Below are positions 56,536-64,000 of a stretch of 64,000 nt of DNA, piece after piece (position 1 is the stretch's first letter; the number at the start of each line of letters is the position of its first letter). The notes beneath the pieces were generated by a model. The model was not told the origin of the DNA. It did not search any database and saw nothing but the letters and a program-made list of their open reading frames with translations. The stretch comes from Methanofollis sp. W23 (lineage in GTDB: Archaea > Halobacteriota > Methanomicrobia > Methanomicrobiales > Methanofollaceae): NCBI RefSeq assembly GCF_017875325.1, contig NZ_JAGGMN010000001.1, positions 248,001 to 312,000 on the forward strand, given 5' to 3'. A program made the position numbers and the translations under genes.

Positions 56536-56576
56536 CATCCCAGGATGCCCCTGACTTCAGTCGGGGGAGCAGTCAC
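56440..56576 (+). ncRNA. Predicted omega/reRNA scaffold at the tnpB right end
   Basis: In characterised tnpB loci the guide-RNA scaffold overlaps the 3' end of tnpB and ends at the element boundary. The next bases are the guide. Here the hairpin at 56548-56567 followed by AGCAGTCAC fits that boundary, which would place the guide in the flanking sequence from about 56577. The 5' limit is a guess. Confidence 0.45.
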
Positions 56577-56589
56577 AGAGCAGTCATTT

Positions 56590-56645
56590 TGGTTTTGTAG
56601 TCGGCATGAAACCTGGACTCAAGCATGCGGGATGAAAATTTTCTG
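56590..56645. repeat. CTTGAGCC-family repeat right of tnpB, inverted
   Basis: The reverse complement reads TTTTCATCCCGCATGC, TTGAGTCCAGG, TTTCATGCCGACTAC, matching the end of the left-flank copy at 55,296-55,345. The two copies therefore face each other across the tnpB element. Confidence 0.68.
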
Positions 56646-57586
56646 AGCAGCGCTTCAGCGTGTGGGTGGATCTCTATCCTTCTTCTGACAGGCCATCTTG
56701 AAGATACGGATTCATCGCCACCCCTCGGCTATCTTCGTTGTGGGGGGGGTCCGGGGGGTGCAACCCCCCGGCGCGAGATGATGGGGGAGGTTCTGCGATG
56801 AGGGTGACGCGTCTGGATCATCACGCCTTCCCACACCACCATGCCGGGGGCTCTGCCCCCGGACCCCCGGGACGAAGATAGGGCGGGGAAGGCTGAAGAA
56901 AAGATCCTGAATGCCGGAATGCCGTCCCCCATCTATCTTCATGGCCATGATGGGGGCTCTCCCTCCGGTGGGAGAGAACACTCCGGCATTCCTCGTTTTT
57001 TTGCCGGGGCATTCGTTCTGGTCGACGTGCGTTCCCTCATCTTCTCGTCGGGGGCGAGTGCCGCCCACTCCTATCCTTATGATATGGGGGTCCGGGTCTC
57101 CCGAACCCCCGCTGGTGGCGATAGACGGAGATCATCGATCGGTAGATCGGGAGTGAGGAGAGTTCCTCTCTTATCTTCTGTTTGCTGTCCCCCTTCTATC
57201 CTCATGATACGAGGGTTCGGGTCTCCCGAACCCTCGCCGCCAGCGATAGGCAAGGATAGCAAAATGATGAAGCCGAGAGGATGCTCTTCTTGCTCTTCCG
57301 GTTTGTCTTTTGCCCTTCATCTTGAGGTAAAGGGGGTTGTTCGGTGGGCCCCGGCCCCCTGAACCCCGCCCTGATGGCGATTGGCGTGGGACCGCAGAAT
57401 GGCAGATCATGAGCGGTCTTGTTCCTTCTCTCTTCAACGATGAACCGTCCCGCTCCTATCCCCACAATACGAGGGTTCAGGTCTCCCGAACCCTCGCCGG
57501 ATGGCGATAGAGGGGGAAGCGAGAGATCGAAGACAACCGCTCCGCTCTACCCCACCGCGCTCAAAAATAAAAAAAGGAAGTACTGC
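56646..57586. other. Gene-free stretch rich in GC hairpins
   Basis: No gene is supported. It contains GC-hairpin modules at about 56,735-56,785 and 56,840-56,870, followed by the hairpin series at 57,086-57,495. Confidence 0.55.
57086..57495. repeat. Three long-stem hairpins with TCT loops
   Basis: Units lie at 57086-57110, 57211-57235 and 57471-57495. The middle one is a perfect 11-bp stem, GAGGGTTCGGG and CCCGAACCCTC, around TCT. The other two have one mismatch each. Flanks share ATGATA/ACAATACG on the left and CGATAG on the right, so they are copies of one short repeat. Confidence 0.75.
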
Positions 57587-58381
57587 TCACTCTTCTGTTT
57601 TCTTCGCCCACGGGAAGACGACCTTGCTGCCGGTGGCGTCCCGTGCATAGCGCCCGAACTCAGACTCCAGGAGGTCGGCGCCGGTGAAGACCGGACCGTC
57701 CCGGCAGACCCGCAGGCCGTGGGGGTCGGTGGCGCACGAACCGCAGACCCCGATCCCGCACTTCATGTAGCGGTGGAGCGAGAACTGGCCGCGGTCGGCG
57801 ACGCCGGCGGCATGGAGACGTTCGAGCACCTTGAGCATCATGATCTCGGGGCCGCAGACGCATATGTGGTCGTAGTCCTCCAGGTCGATCTCGTCCATCA
57901 GGTCGGTGACCACCCCGTGGTGGCCGGCCGTGCCGTCGTCGGTGGCGATCTTCAGGTTGGAGGAGGCGTTGATCACCGGGGCGAAGAGGAGTTCGTCGGC
58001 GGTCCGCGCCCCCAGGAGGAAGGTGCTCACCTTCCCCTCCACCGCAAGGTGAAGGAGGGGGGCGGCCCCGACCCCGCCGCCGATGGCCAGGGTCTTGCCG
58101 CTCACCGTGAACCCGTTCCCGAGCGGGCCGCGGATCCCGAGGGAGTCGCCGGGCTTGAGCCCAAATATCGCCGTCGTGGCGTCGCCGACCTGCTGGACCG
58201 TGATCGAGGTCGCCGAGGAGAGAGCCATCGGCACCTCGTCGACGCCAGGCACCCAGACCATCACGAACTGGCCGGGTGAGGAGGGTATGGCGGGCTCGAA
58301 GTAGAAGGTCCGCACCGACGGCGTCTCCTCGACGACCGCCTTGACCGTCACCCGCACCGGGAGCATCGGGAGGTCAGACAT
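57587..58381 (-). CDS. pyrK: Dihydroorotate dehydrogenase electron-transfer subunit
   Basis: The 264-residue ferredoxin-reductase-like protein passes electrons from PyrD to NAD(P)+ or another acceptor. An FAD-binding beta-barrel (about 5-95; MALSSAT in place of the usual RPYSI), a nucleotide-binding domain (GGGVGAAPLLHLA) and a C-terminal 2Fe-2S cluster motif, MKCGIGVCGSC...VCRDGPVF, are visible. The ATG overlaps the pyrD stop by 8 nt. With PyrD it makes the class 1B heterotetramer. Confidence 0.92.
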   Translation of the reverse strand: MSDLPMLPVRVTVKAVVEETPSVRTFYFEPAIPSSPGQFVMVWVPGVDEVPMALSSATSITVQQVGDATTAIFGLKPGDSLGIRGPLGNGFTVSGKTLAIGGGVGAAPLLHLAVEGKVSTFLLGARTADELLFAPVINASSNLKIATDDGTAGHHGVVTDLMDEIDLEDYDHICVCGPEIMMLKVLERLHAAGVADRGQFSLHRYMKCGIGVCGSCATDPHGLRVCRDGPVFTGADLLESEFGRYARDATGSKVVFPWAKKTEE

Positions 58382-59270
58382 GGTGCGCCGCCCCCACGAT
58401 CTCCTCGGCCGCCACCCCGTCGCCGGAGTACAGCCCGCGTGCGATCTGCTCGAAGACCCGCACATCGTCGACGACCGCGCTTCCGACCTCGACGGCCTGC
58501 GCGCCGGCCATCATCATCTCGACGACGTCCTCAGCCGTCGACACCCCGCCGCACCCGATGATCGGGACCGAGCAGGCCTCGTAGAGGTCCCAGACGCACT
58601 TCACTGCGATCGGGAAGATCGCCTTGCCAGAAAGCCCGCCGCTCCGGTATCCCAGGACCGGGCGGCGCATCTCGGTGGAGATCCGCATCGCGCGCACGGT
58701 GTTGACCGCCACGATCGCGCTCGCCCCGCCCTTCTCGGCGGCCAGGCCGATGGTGGTGATGTCGGTGACATTTGGGGTGAGTTTCACCCAGACCGGCAGG
58801 CCATGGGAGGCCACCGCCCGCGTGCACTCGAGCACCATCTCAGGGTCGGTCCCGATCGCCGCCCCATAGCCGGCGGCATGCGGGCAGCTCACATTCAGTT
58901 CAAAGCCGCGGGCCGTTCCTGTCCCGGCAAACCATCCGGCGACCTCCTTGAAGTCGTCCGGGTCCTTGCCATAGATGCTCACGACCACAGGATCGTCCTT
59001 GAGGGGTTCGATCTCATCCACAAACTCCTTTGAGGGGTTTGGCAGCCCCATCGCGTTGAGCAGCCCGCCCTCGGTCCTGACCAGGCAGGGACCGTGGTGC
59101 CCGGGGTTTGGTTCTGGGCCGATGGACTTGGTCACCACGCCGCCCGCCCCGAGCCTGAGCATCCGTTTGAGGGACGCACCGGTCGTCCCGAGCACTCCGG
59201 CCGCGAGGAGGAGATGGTTGTGAAGAGCGACCCCGCCGACCGTTATTTCGCCAGGTTGGAGGGTAATCAT
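58374..59270 (-). CDS. pyrD: Dihydroorotate dehydrogenase catalytic subunit (class 1B)
   Basis: The 298-residue FMN TIM-barrel enzyme oxidises dihydroorotate to orotate in pyrimidine synthesis. Visible motifs are TKSIGPEPNPGH with the FMN/substrate Lys, NAMGLPNPS, the catalytic Cys in NVSCPHA, and the phosphate-binding IIGCGGVSTAEDV. Cys as the catalytic base and the pyrK partner identify class 1B. The Met of MITLQPGEITV is chosen; the open frame continues upstream into the mdh region on the other strand. Confidence 0.95.
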   Translation of the reverse strand: MITLQPGEITVGGVALHNHLLLAAGVLGTTGASLKRMLRLGAGGVVTKSIGPEPNPGHHGPCLVRTEGGLLNAMGLPNPSKEFVDEIEPLKDDPVVVSIYGKDPDDFKEVAGWFAGTGTARGFELNVSCPHAAGYGAAIGTDPEMVLECTRAVASHGLPVWVKLTPNVTDITTIGLAAEKGGASAIVAVNTVRAMRISTEMRRPVLGYRSGGLSGKAIFPIAVKCVWDLYEACSVPIIGCGGVSTAEDVVEMMMAGAQAVEVGSAVVDDVRVFEQIARGLYSGDGVAAEEIVGAAHHV

Positions 59271-59284
59271 CCAGAAGAGATTGT

Positions 59285-59297
59285 GGTTATTTATTAT
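59285..59297. promoter_or_regulatory. Bidirectional AT-rich promoter between pyrD and mdh
   Basis: GGTTATTTATTAT lies 15-28 bp before the pyrD ATG (minus strand) and 25-37 bp before the mdh ATG. It offers a TATA box in both directions, so both transcripts would have very short leaders. Confidence 0.5.
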
Positions 59298-59321
59298 TAG
59301 CATACCCATAGAAGAGATCAT

Positions 59322-60188
59322 ATGAGCAGCCTCGCAGTGATCGGAACCGGCCGGGTCGGGGGTGAAGTCGCATTTCTCGCCGCAGCATTGGGGCTTGCGG
59401 ACGAGCTCATACTCTGCGACGCCGTCAAGCCTCTTGAACGCGCGCAGGTTCTTGATATCAGTCATGCCGCCTATGATGTTACCATCGAGACCGATCCCGC
59501 CCGCCTGAGGGACGCAGACGTCTGTGTCTTCACCGCAGGACGGCCCCGCACCCCTGACGTGAAGACCAGGGCCGACCTCCTTACCGTCAACCTCCCGGTC
59601 CTCGACGACTGCTGCCGGGCGTTGAAGGGGTTCGGGGGCGTCCTGATCACGGTCACCAACCCCATGGACGTGAACAACTATCTCTTCTCCGGCTGTCTTG
59701 ACCTGGAGCCTTCCAGGTGCGTCGGGTTCGGCGGCCAGCTCGACAGCGCCAGGTTCGCCCTCAGGCTTGCAAAGGAGGGGATCGCGGACACCCCGGCCAT
59801 GGTCCTCGGCGAACATGGGGAACATCAGGTTCCGGTCTTCTCCAGGTTCGGGACCAAGGTGCCGGTCGAGAAGCGCGAGGCGGTGCTCGCCTCCCTCCGC
59901 GGGGCGAGCATGGAGGTGATCAAGGGCAAGGGCGGCACGGCCTTTGGTCCTGCGGCCCATATCACGAGGCTTGCCGATGCGGTCCTTTCCGACCGGCGGG
60001 ACGAGGTCGTCCCGTGCTCGTGCATCGTCGACGGCGAATATGGTCTCTCCGGCCTCTCCATCGGCCTCCCGGCCAGGGTTGGGGCCGAGGGGATCGAGGA
60101 GATCGTCGAGTGGGATCTCGACAAATGGGAGACGGCAAAACTGAACGAGGCTGCCGGCTTCATCAAGAAACTTTGCAGGGACGCGTAA
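59322..60188 (+). CDS. mdh: Malate dehydrogenase (LDH/MDH family)
   Basis: The 288-residue NAD(P)-dependent dehydrogenase interconverts malate and oxaloacetate. The Rossmann motif is VIGTGRVGGEVAF. The substrate loop GRPRTPDVKTRADLL supplies the Arg residues, which are MDH-type rather than LDH-type (Arg at the discriminating position). VTNPMDVNNYL and the catalytic His in GEHGEHQVPVF follow. In methanogens it serves the partial reductive TCA route to 2-oxoglutarate. It overlaps polB by 1 nt (TAATG). Confidence 0.9.
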   Translation: MSSLAVIGTGRVGGEVAFLAAALGLADELILCDAVKPLERAQVLDISHAAYDVTIETDPARLRDADVCVFTAGRPRTPDVKTRADLLTVNLPVLDDCCRALKGFGGVLITVTNPMDVNNYLFSGCLDLEPSRCVGFGGQLDSARFALRLAKEGIADTPAMVLGEHGEHQVPVFSRFGTKVPVEKREAVLASLRGASMEVIKGKGGTAFGPAAHITRLADAVLSDRRDEVVPCSCIVDGEYGLSGLSIGLPARVGAEGIEEIVEWDLDKWETAKLNEAAGFIKKLCRDA

Positions 60189-62644
60189 TGACGGAAAAAC
60201 AGGCGACGCTCTTTGGCCCGGCTGAGGCCGGGGCCGGAGCGGGGGGGATCAGGTGTGCGATCAACCAGGTGGAATACAATCTCTCGGGTGTGGGCCCGGT
60301 CATCCACGTCTTCGGGCGGGAACCTGACGGCCGTGCGGTCCATATCCAGGTGACCGGGTTCAGGCCGTACCTCTATGCCCCAGCCGAGGAGGTGGCCGAC
60401 CTGTCCTCTCTCCCTGATGAGGTGACCGATCAGGACGAGGAGGTGTACCGCTCGATCAAGGGCGAGGCCCTGACCAGACTCTATACCCGCAAACCGACTG
60501 ACGTGCGGAATGTTCGTGACCGTTTCAGTCGCCACTACGAGGCCGACATCCCGTTTGCGACGCGCTACCTCATCGATGCCGGGCTGACCGGGGGGCTCGA
60601 GGTCCTGGCCGAGGTCGTCGAGTACACCGAGGTGGCGCCGGCCGAGGTCGACGCCCCGGCCCGTCTCTGTTTCATTGATATCGAGTGCGAGGACGAGCGC
60701 GGCTTTCCCGAGACCGAGCGGGACGCGATCATCTGCATCACCTGCTGGGACTCTTTCGAGCAGGACTATACCACCTTCCTCTACCTTGCGGACGGGACGC
60801 CCGCCACCTTCTCGGAGACCTGGGAGAAGACGAACGGGTGCCTCTGGAAAGGCGACGCCCGCCACACTCTCTGCCCTTACGAGACCGAAGAAGCGATGCT
60901 CCACGCCTTTGTCGCCTATATCAGGGAACGCGACCCCGATATCCTCTCGGGCTGGAACTTCACCGACTTCGACCTCCCCTACATTGTCAAACGGATGAGC
61001 GCCCTCGGGCTCAGGCCGACCGACCTCTCCAGGCTCCCTGGCCTGACCGAGCGGACGGCCGTGCGGGGAAGGACGGTCTTTGACCTCCTCACCGCCTACC
61101 GCAAACTTCAGCCCAGCCAGAAGGAGTCGTACCGCCTCGATGCCGTCGCCGCCGACGAGGTCGGGGAGCGGAAGGTCCGCTACACCGGGACGATCAGCGA
61201 CCTCTGGCGGGACGACCCCGAACGGCTCGTCGAGTACAACTGCACCGACGTCGAACTCTGCGTCAAGATCAATGAGAAGAACGACATCGTCGATTTCTAC
61301 CGGATGATCGCGCGCTATGTCGGCGTCCCCCTCGACCGGACCCTCAACTCCTCCAATGTCATCGACATCTACATCCTGCGCAGGGCCCATGACCGGTTTG
61401 TCCTCCCTTCCAAGGGGCATGTCCTGGCCGACGAGTTCGAGGGCGCCACGGTCTTTGAGCCGACGCTCGGCGTGAAGGAGAACGTGGTGGTCCTGGACCT
61501 TAAGTCGCTGTACCCGATGGCGATGATGACCATCAACGCCTCGCCTGAGACGAAGGACCAGGCCGGTGAACTGGTCGCCCCGAATGGCGTGCGGTTCAGG
61601 CGGCACCCCGACGGCCTCACCAGGACGATCATCTCAGAACTGATGGCCGAGCGCGATTTATTCAAGGCGCGCCGGAACGAGCACCCGTACGGCTCGCCCG
61701 AATACCGTCTCCTCGACCTCCAGCAGGGGGTCATCAAGGTGATCATGAACACCTATTACGGGGTCTCGGGCTACTCGCGGTTCAGGCTGTACGACCGGGA
61801 GATCGGGGCGGCGGTCACCTCGGTGGGCCGGGCGATCATCAAACACACGCGCGACGTCATCACCTCGATGGGCTACGAGGTGCTGTACGGCGACACCGAC
61901 TCGTGCATGGTCGAACTCCCGCAGGCCCCCCTCGAAGAGACGATCGCGCGGGCCCGCGAGATCGAGAAACGCCTCAACGAGAGTTATGAGACATTTGCGA
62001 AAGAGACTCTCAACGCCGACCAGAACTACTTCTCCATCAAGTTCGAGAAGGTCTATGCTCGCTTCTTCCAGGCAGGCAAGAAGAAACGGTACGCCGGCCA
62101 CCTGGTCTGGAAGGAAGGGGTCGAAGCGGACACCGTCGACATCGTCGGCTTTGAGATGCGGCGCAGCGACTCCCCGCAGGTCACCCGCAAGGTCCAGGAG
62201 GAGGTGATTGCCATGATCCTCAGGGGTGCCCCGCTCGCGGAGGTGAAGACCTATCTCGGCGAGGTGATCAGGACGTACCGCAAGGGGGGGTACTCTCTGG
62301 ACGAGGCCGGGATCCCTGGCGGGATCGGGAAGGCTCTTGAGGACTACGAGATAAAGGACGCCCATATCAGGGGGGCGATCTACTCGAACACCTATCTTGG
62401 CACCGACTTCAAGCGGGGAAGCAAGCCCAAACGGATCTATATCAAACAGGTGACCGGGAAGTACCCGCAGACCGACGTGGTCGCCTTTGAGTACGCCGAC
62501 CAGGTGCCCCCCGAGTTTGTCGTCGACTGGGAGACGATGCTCGAGAAGACGATCAAGCAACCGATCGCCCGGATCATCGAACCACTGGGATGGACCTGGA
62601 CCGATGTCGACCCTTCGAGGACGACGCTCTTCGACTTTGCGTGA
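60188..62644 (+). CDS. polB: Family B DNA-directed DNA polymerase
   Basis: The 818-residue replicative-type polymerase has an N-terminal domain (about 1-140), a 3'-5' exonuclease (Exo I FIDIECEDERGFPE, shown here as DIECEDE; Exo III YNCTDVELC) and a polymerase core. Its motifs are DLKSLYPMAMM (A), KVIMNTYYGVSGY (B) and YGDTDSCMV (C). All catalytic aspartates are present. The start is the ATG coupled to the mdh stop (TAATG). It is probably one of the chromosomal B-type polymerases; a possible PIP box (QATLFG) lies at the N-terminus, residues 5-10, rather than the usual C-terminus. Confidence 0.95.
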   Translation: MTEKQATLFGPAEAGAGAGGIRCAINQVEYNLSGVGPVIHVFGREPDGRAVHIQVTGFRPYLYAPAEEVADLSSLPDEVTDQDEEVYRSIKGEALTRLYTRKPTDVRNVRDRFSRHYEADIPFATRYLIDAGLTGGLEVLAEVVEYTEVAPAEVDAPARLCFIDIECEDERGFPETERDAIICITCWDSFEQDYTTFLYLADGTPATFSETWEKTNGCLWKGDARHTLCPYETEEAMLHAFVAYIRERDPDILSGWNFTDFDLPYIVKRMSALGLRPTDLSRLPGLTERTAVRGRTVFDLLTAYRKLQPSQKESYRLDAVAADEVGERKVRYTGTISDLWRDDPERLVEYNCTDVELCVKINEKNDIVDFYRMIARYVGVPLDRTLNSSNVIDIYILRRAHDRFVLPSKGHVLADEFEGATVFEPTLGVKENVVVLDLKSLYPMAMMTINASPETKDQAGELVAPNGVRFRRHPDGLTRTIISELMAERDLFKARRNEHPYGSPEYRLLDLQQGVIKVIMNTYYGVSGYSRFRLYDREIGAAVTSVGRAIIKHTRDVITSMGYEVLYGDTDSCMVELPQAPLEETIARAREIEKRLNESYETFAKETLNADQNYFSIKFEKVYARFFQAGKKKRYAGHLVWKEGVEADTVDIVGFEMRRSDSPQVTRKVQEEVIAMILRGAPLAEVKTYLGEVIRTYRKGGYSLDEAGIPGGIGKALEDYEIKDAHIRGAIYSNTYLGTDFKRGSKPKRIYIKQVTGKYPQTDVVAFEYADQVPPEFVVDWETMLEKTIKQPIARIIEPLGWTWTDVDPSRTTLFDFA

Positions 62645-62650
62645 GGAGAG

Positions 62651-62944
62651 ATGGTGATGATAGAGGGTGTCGGTCTGGTCTTCATACTCTTTGTGCTCCT
62701 CAATCTCTACACCGCGTATCTCTTCTGGAGCGACAAGAAGAAGGCGATCGACGGCAGGTGGCGGACTTCTGAGGATATGCTTGTTGCATTCTCGTTCCTG
62801 GGACCGTTCGGGGCCTGGTGGGCGATGCAGCACTACCGGCACAAGACGCAGAAGATGAAGTTCAAGTTGGTGCCGGTCTTTGCGCTCCTCCATATGGCGG
62901 TGGCGGTGGGGGCGCTGTACCTGGTGCTGGGCGGGGCCTGGTGA
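62651..62944 (+). CDS. DUF1294 family small membrane protein
   Basis: The 97-residue protein has two or three transmembrane helices (about 5-25, 45-62, 73-95) and the DUF1294 hallmark YLFWSDKKKAIDGRWRT plus FLGPFGAWWAMQHYRHKT, shown as FGAWWAMQHYRHKT. Its function is unknown. It starts 6 nt after the polB stop; a second ATG at 62657 is better spaced from the GAGGAG at 62643-62648 and may be the true start. It is probably co-transcribed with polB. Confidence 0.85.
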   Translation: MVMIEGVGLVFILFVLLNLYTAYLFWSDKKKAIDGRWRTSEDMLVAFSFLGPFGAWWAMQHYRHKTQKMKFKLVPVFALLHMAVAVGALYLVLGGAW

Positions 62945-63452
62945 GAGGGGGGACCCCATCGGATCGGTGTACCTCTCTCTATTTTCATGCCAGAGGCGTT
63001 GCCCTGTCACAAGGAGATGGATCAAAGATCGATCCTTTCACGCCTGATCATCTTCTGGATAATATTCCTGACTGTTCTTCATCAAGAGAGAGGATCATTC
63101 GGCCCTGATCCCGATCGGTCTGTCGCCCCCACTTCTCCTCGGTCGTGGGGAGTCTCAGGGGACCTGTCGAGACCTTTGATCATCACGCTCCTCAAGACGA
63201 AACAATGGACAGGAACACAGGCCATCGCCGCCCCCCCCATGACCGAGGATAGGCAGGGTCGGCGATGGAACAGGATCCACATCGATTCTCCTATCTTATA
63301 AATGAGTGATCAAGCAACGGGAAGTTTTCATCGCGTATGCTTGAGCCCAGGTTCACGCTGGATCCTACAAAGTCCGATCGAAAGGCTTTTCCAGAGCCAA
63401 AAAACGATCTCTTTTATTTCTCATACGTGAATGGATCAATTGGTCACCCCCC
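62945..63452. other. Gene-free stretch with CTTGAGCC-family repeat
   Basis: About 63,215-63,372 is a plus-orientation copy: GGCGATGGAACAGGATCC, ATCGATTCTCC, AAGTTTTCATCGCG, TATGCTTGAGCCCAGGTTC, ending GATCCTACAAAG. A CTTTTATTTC box at about 63,411-63,420 could be the TATA element of the following gene. Confidence 0.55.
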
Positions 63453-64000
63453 ATGAATCCCTACCAGAACGATGAATTTCAGGACCGATTTCAGATCATC
63501 CTCGAATTCCTGAAGAGGCAACACCCGCGGAAGATGTCCATATCCGCCATTGCCAGAGAACTCGAGATGAACCGCGGTTCGGTCTCCAAATATCTTGAAA
63601 TTCTTCTGTCAAAGGGGTATGTGACAATGGAACCCTTTGGGAGGTCGAAGTTGTTCACCTCATCAAAGCAGATTTTTTATTCCGACCTCCTTGACCGCCT
63701 CTCCTTTGCTATTGTGATCCTGGACACCAGTCTGCATGTCGTCACGGTCAACAAGAGTTTTATCACCTTTTTCGAGCTCAATAAAGGGCGAAACATTGTT
63801 GGAAACTGTCTCTATGATCTGGGACTGGGCCTCTTTGACGACCAGTCCATCAGGAAAAACATTGAGAGGTTACGGCACCGGGACACCTTTATCACTGAGA
63901 TGCAGTACATCGACGAGAAAACCAGACAACTATATTTCATCGAGTTCGCCCCGATCATCTCTCAGGTCGGGGACCAGGGGATCATGATCACGTTGCGGGA
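63453..64000 (+). CDS. HTH and PAS domain protein (partial, runs off the window)
   Basis: The frame opens at ATG 63453 (MNPYQNDEFQDRFQII) and stays open to the window end, giving 182 residues so far. The first 75 or so residues form a winged-helix-like DNA-binding domain (MSISAIARELEMNRGSVSKYLEILL, here split as ISAIARELEMN and RGSVSKYLEILL). A PAS-like domain follows from about 85 (FAIVILDTSLHVVTVN). In methanogens this combination occurs in one-component regulators and in sensor kinases with an N-terminal HTH; the missing C-terminus would tell. No signal peptide is present; it is cytoplasmic. Confidence 0.75.
   Translation, partial: MNPYQNDEFQDRFQIILEFLKRQHPRKMSISAIARELEMNRGSVSKYLEILLSKGYVTMEPFGRSKLFTSSKQIFYSDLLDRLSFAIVILDTSLHVVTVNKSFITFFELNKGRNIVGNCLYDLGLGLFDDQSIRKNIERLRHRDTFITEMQYIDEKTRQLYFIEFAPIISQVGDQGIMITLR

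Larger units (their letters stand above)
55355..56576 (+). mobile_element. IS200/IS605-group element with tnpB only (IS1341-type)
   Basis: The left end carries a perfect 8-bp hairpin, CTCCCCAC-TTCA-GTGGGGAG, at 55360-55379. The right end carries an 8-bp hairpin, CCCCTGAC-TTCA-GTCGGGGG (one T-G wobble), at 56548-56567. Both have the same TTCA loop, as expected for subterminal hairpins of IS605-group elements. No Y1 transposase (tnpA) is present. Exact termini are estimated. Confidence 0.7.

Noticed and set aside
59825-61606. A 593-residue open frame antisense to mdh and polB
   Set aside because: It is the shadow of two well-supported genes on the other strand; high GC keeps stop codons rare.

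Overview
The window looks like chromosomal DNA from a methanogenic archaeon of the order Methanomicrobiales, close to Methanofollis or Methanoculleus. This placement is inferred from gene content, high GC and codon use; no 16S gene is present. Supporting marks are archaeal-type ThrRS, GatCAB, geranylgeranylglyceryl phosphate synthase, family B DNA polymerase, TATA-box promoters with short leaders, UPF0282, and large PKD / PGF-pre-PGF surface proteins.

Layout. 1-7.3 kb: repeat debris, a XerA-like recombinase with a 26-bp palindrome at its promoter, a P3A-type cation ATPase divergent from a DJ-1/PfpI protein, a UPF0282 metallo-hydrolase, tRNA-Gln(UUG) and a MarC remnant. 7.5-12.7 kb: an AT-richer accessory stretch with a secreted C39-like protease, a membrane-anchored winged-helix regulator, HicAB, and a convergent TcmP / radical-SAM pair of very low GC. 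12.8-18.8 kb: FkbM methyltransferase plus CBS protein, a CPA2 antiporter, a sensor histidine kinase and a radical SAM/SPASM enzyme. 18.9-24 kb: a three-gene surface operon encoding a subtilase with cohesin and dockerin modules, a membrane-anchored cohesin protein, and a cohesin-PKD-cohesin-dockerin protein. 24.3-34.1 kb: a housekeeping gene run, gatC-gatA-gatB-topA-GGGPS-trmJ-dcd-thrS.

34.1-50 kb: an asparagine-synthase-like protein, two giant surface proteins (beta-helix/PKD and papain-like/PKD), a GNAT acetyltransferase, PurB, and two unknown exported proteins. These are separated by unusually long gene-free stretches full of repeats. 50.7-54.7 kb: a co-directional XPD-like helicase, alkyltransferase, ketopantoate reductase and MobA-like gene set. 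55.3-56.6 kb: a TnpB-only IS605-type element. 57.6-63 kb: pyrK-pyrD divergent from mdh-polB-DUF1294. The window ends inside an HTH-PAS protein.

Three things stand out. First, the protease-cohesin-dockerin operon looks like a small archaeal surface complex. Second, the TcmP / radical-SAM islet beside HicAB is an uncharacterised two-component system with the base composition of transferred DNA. Third, at least two families of non-coding repeats recur through the intergenic DNA: a roughly 210-bp MITE-like element with 13-bp TGTAGAAA-type terminal inverted repeats, and a modular roughly 200-bp repeat whose copies also flank tnpB in inverted orientation.
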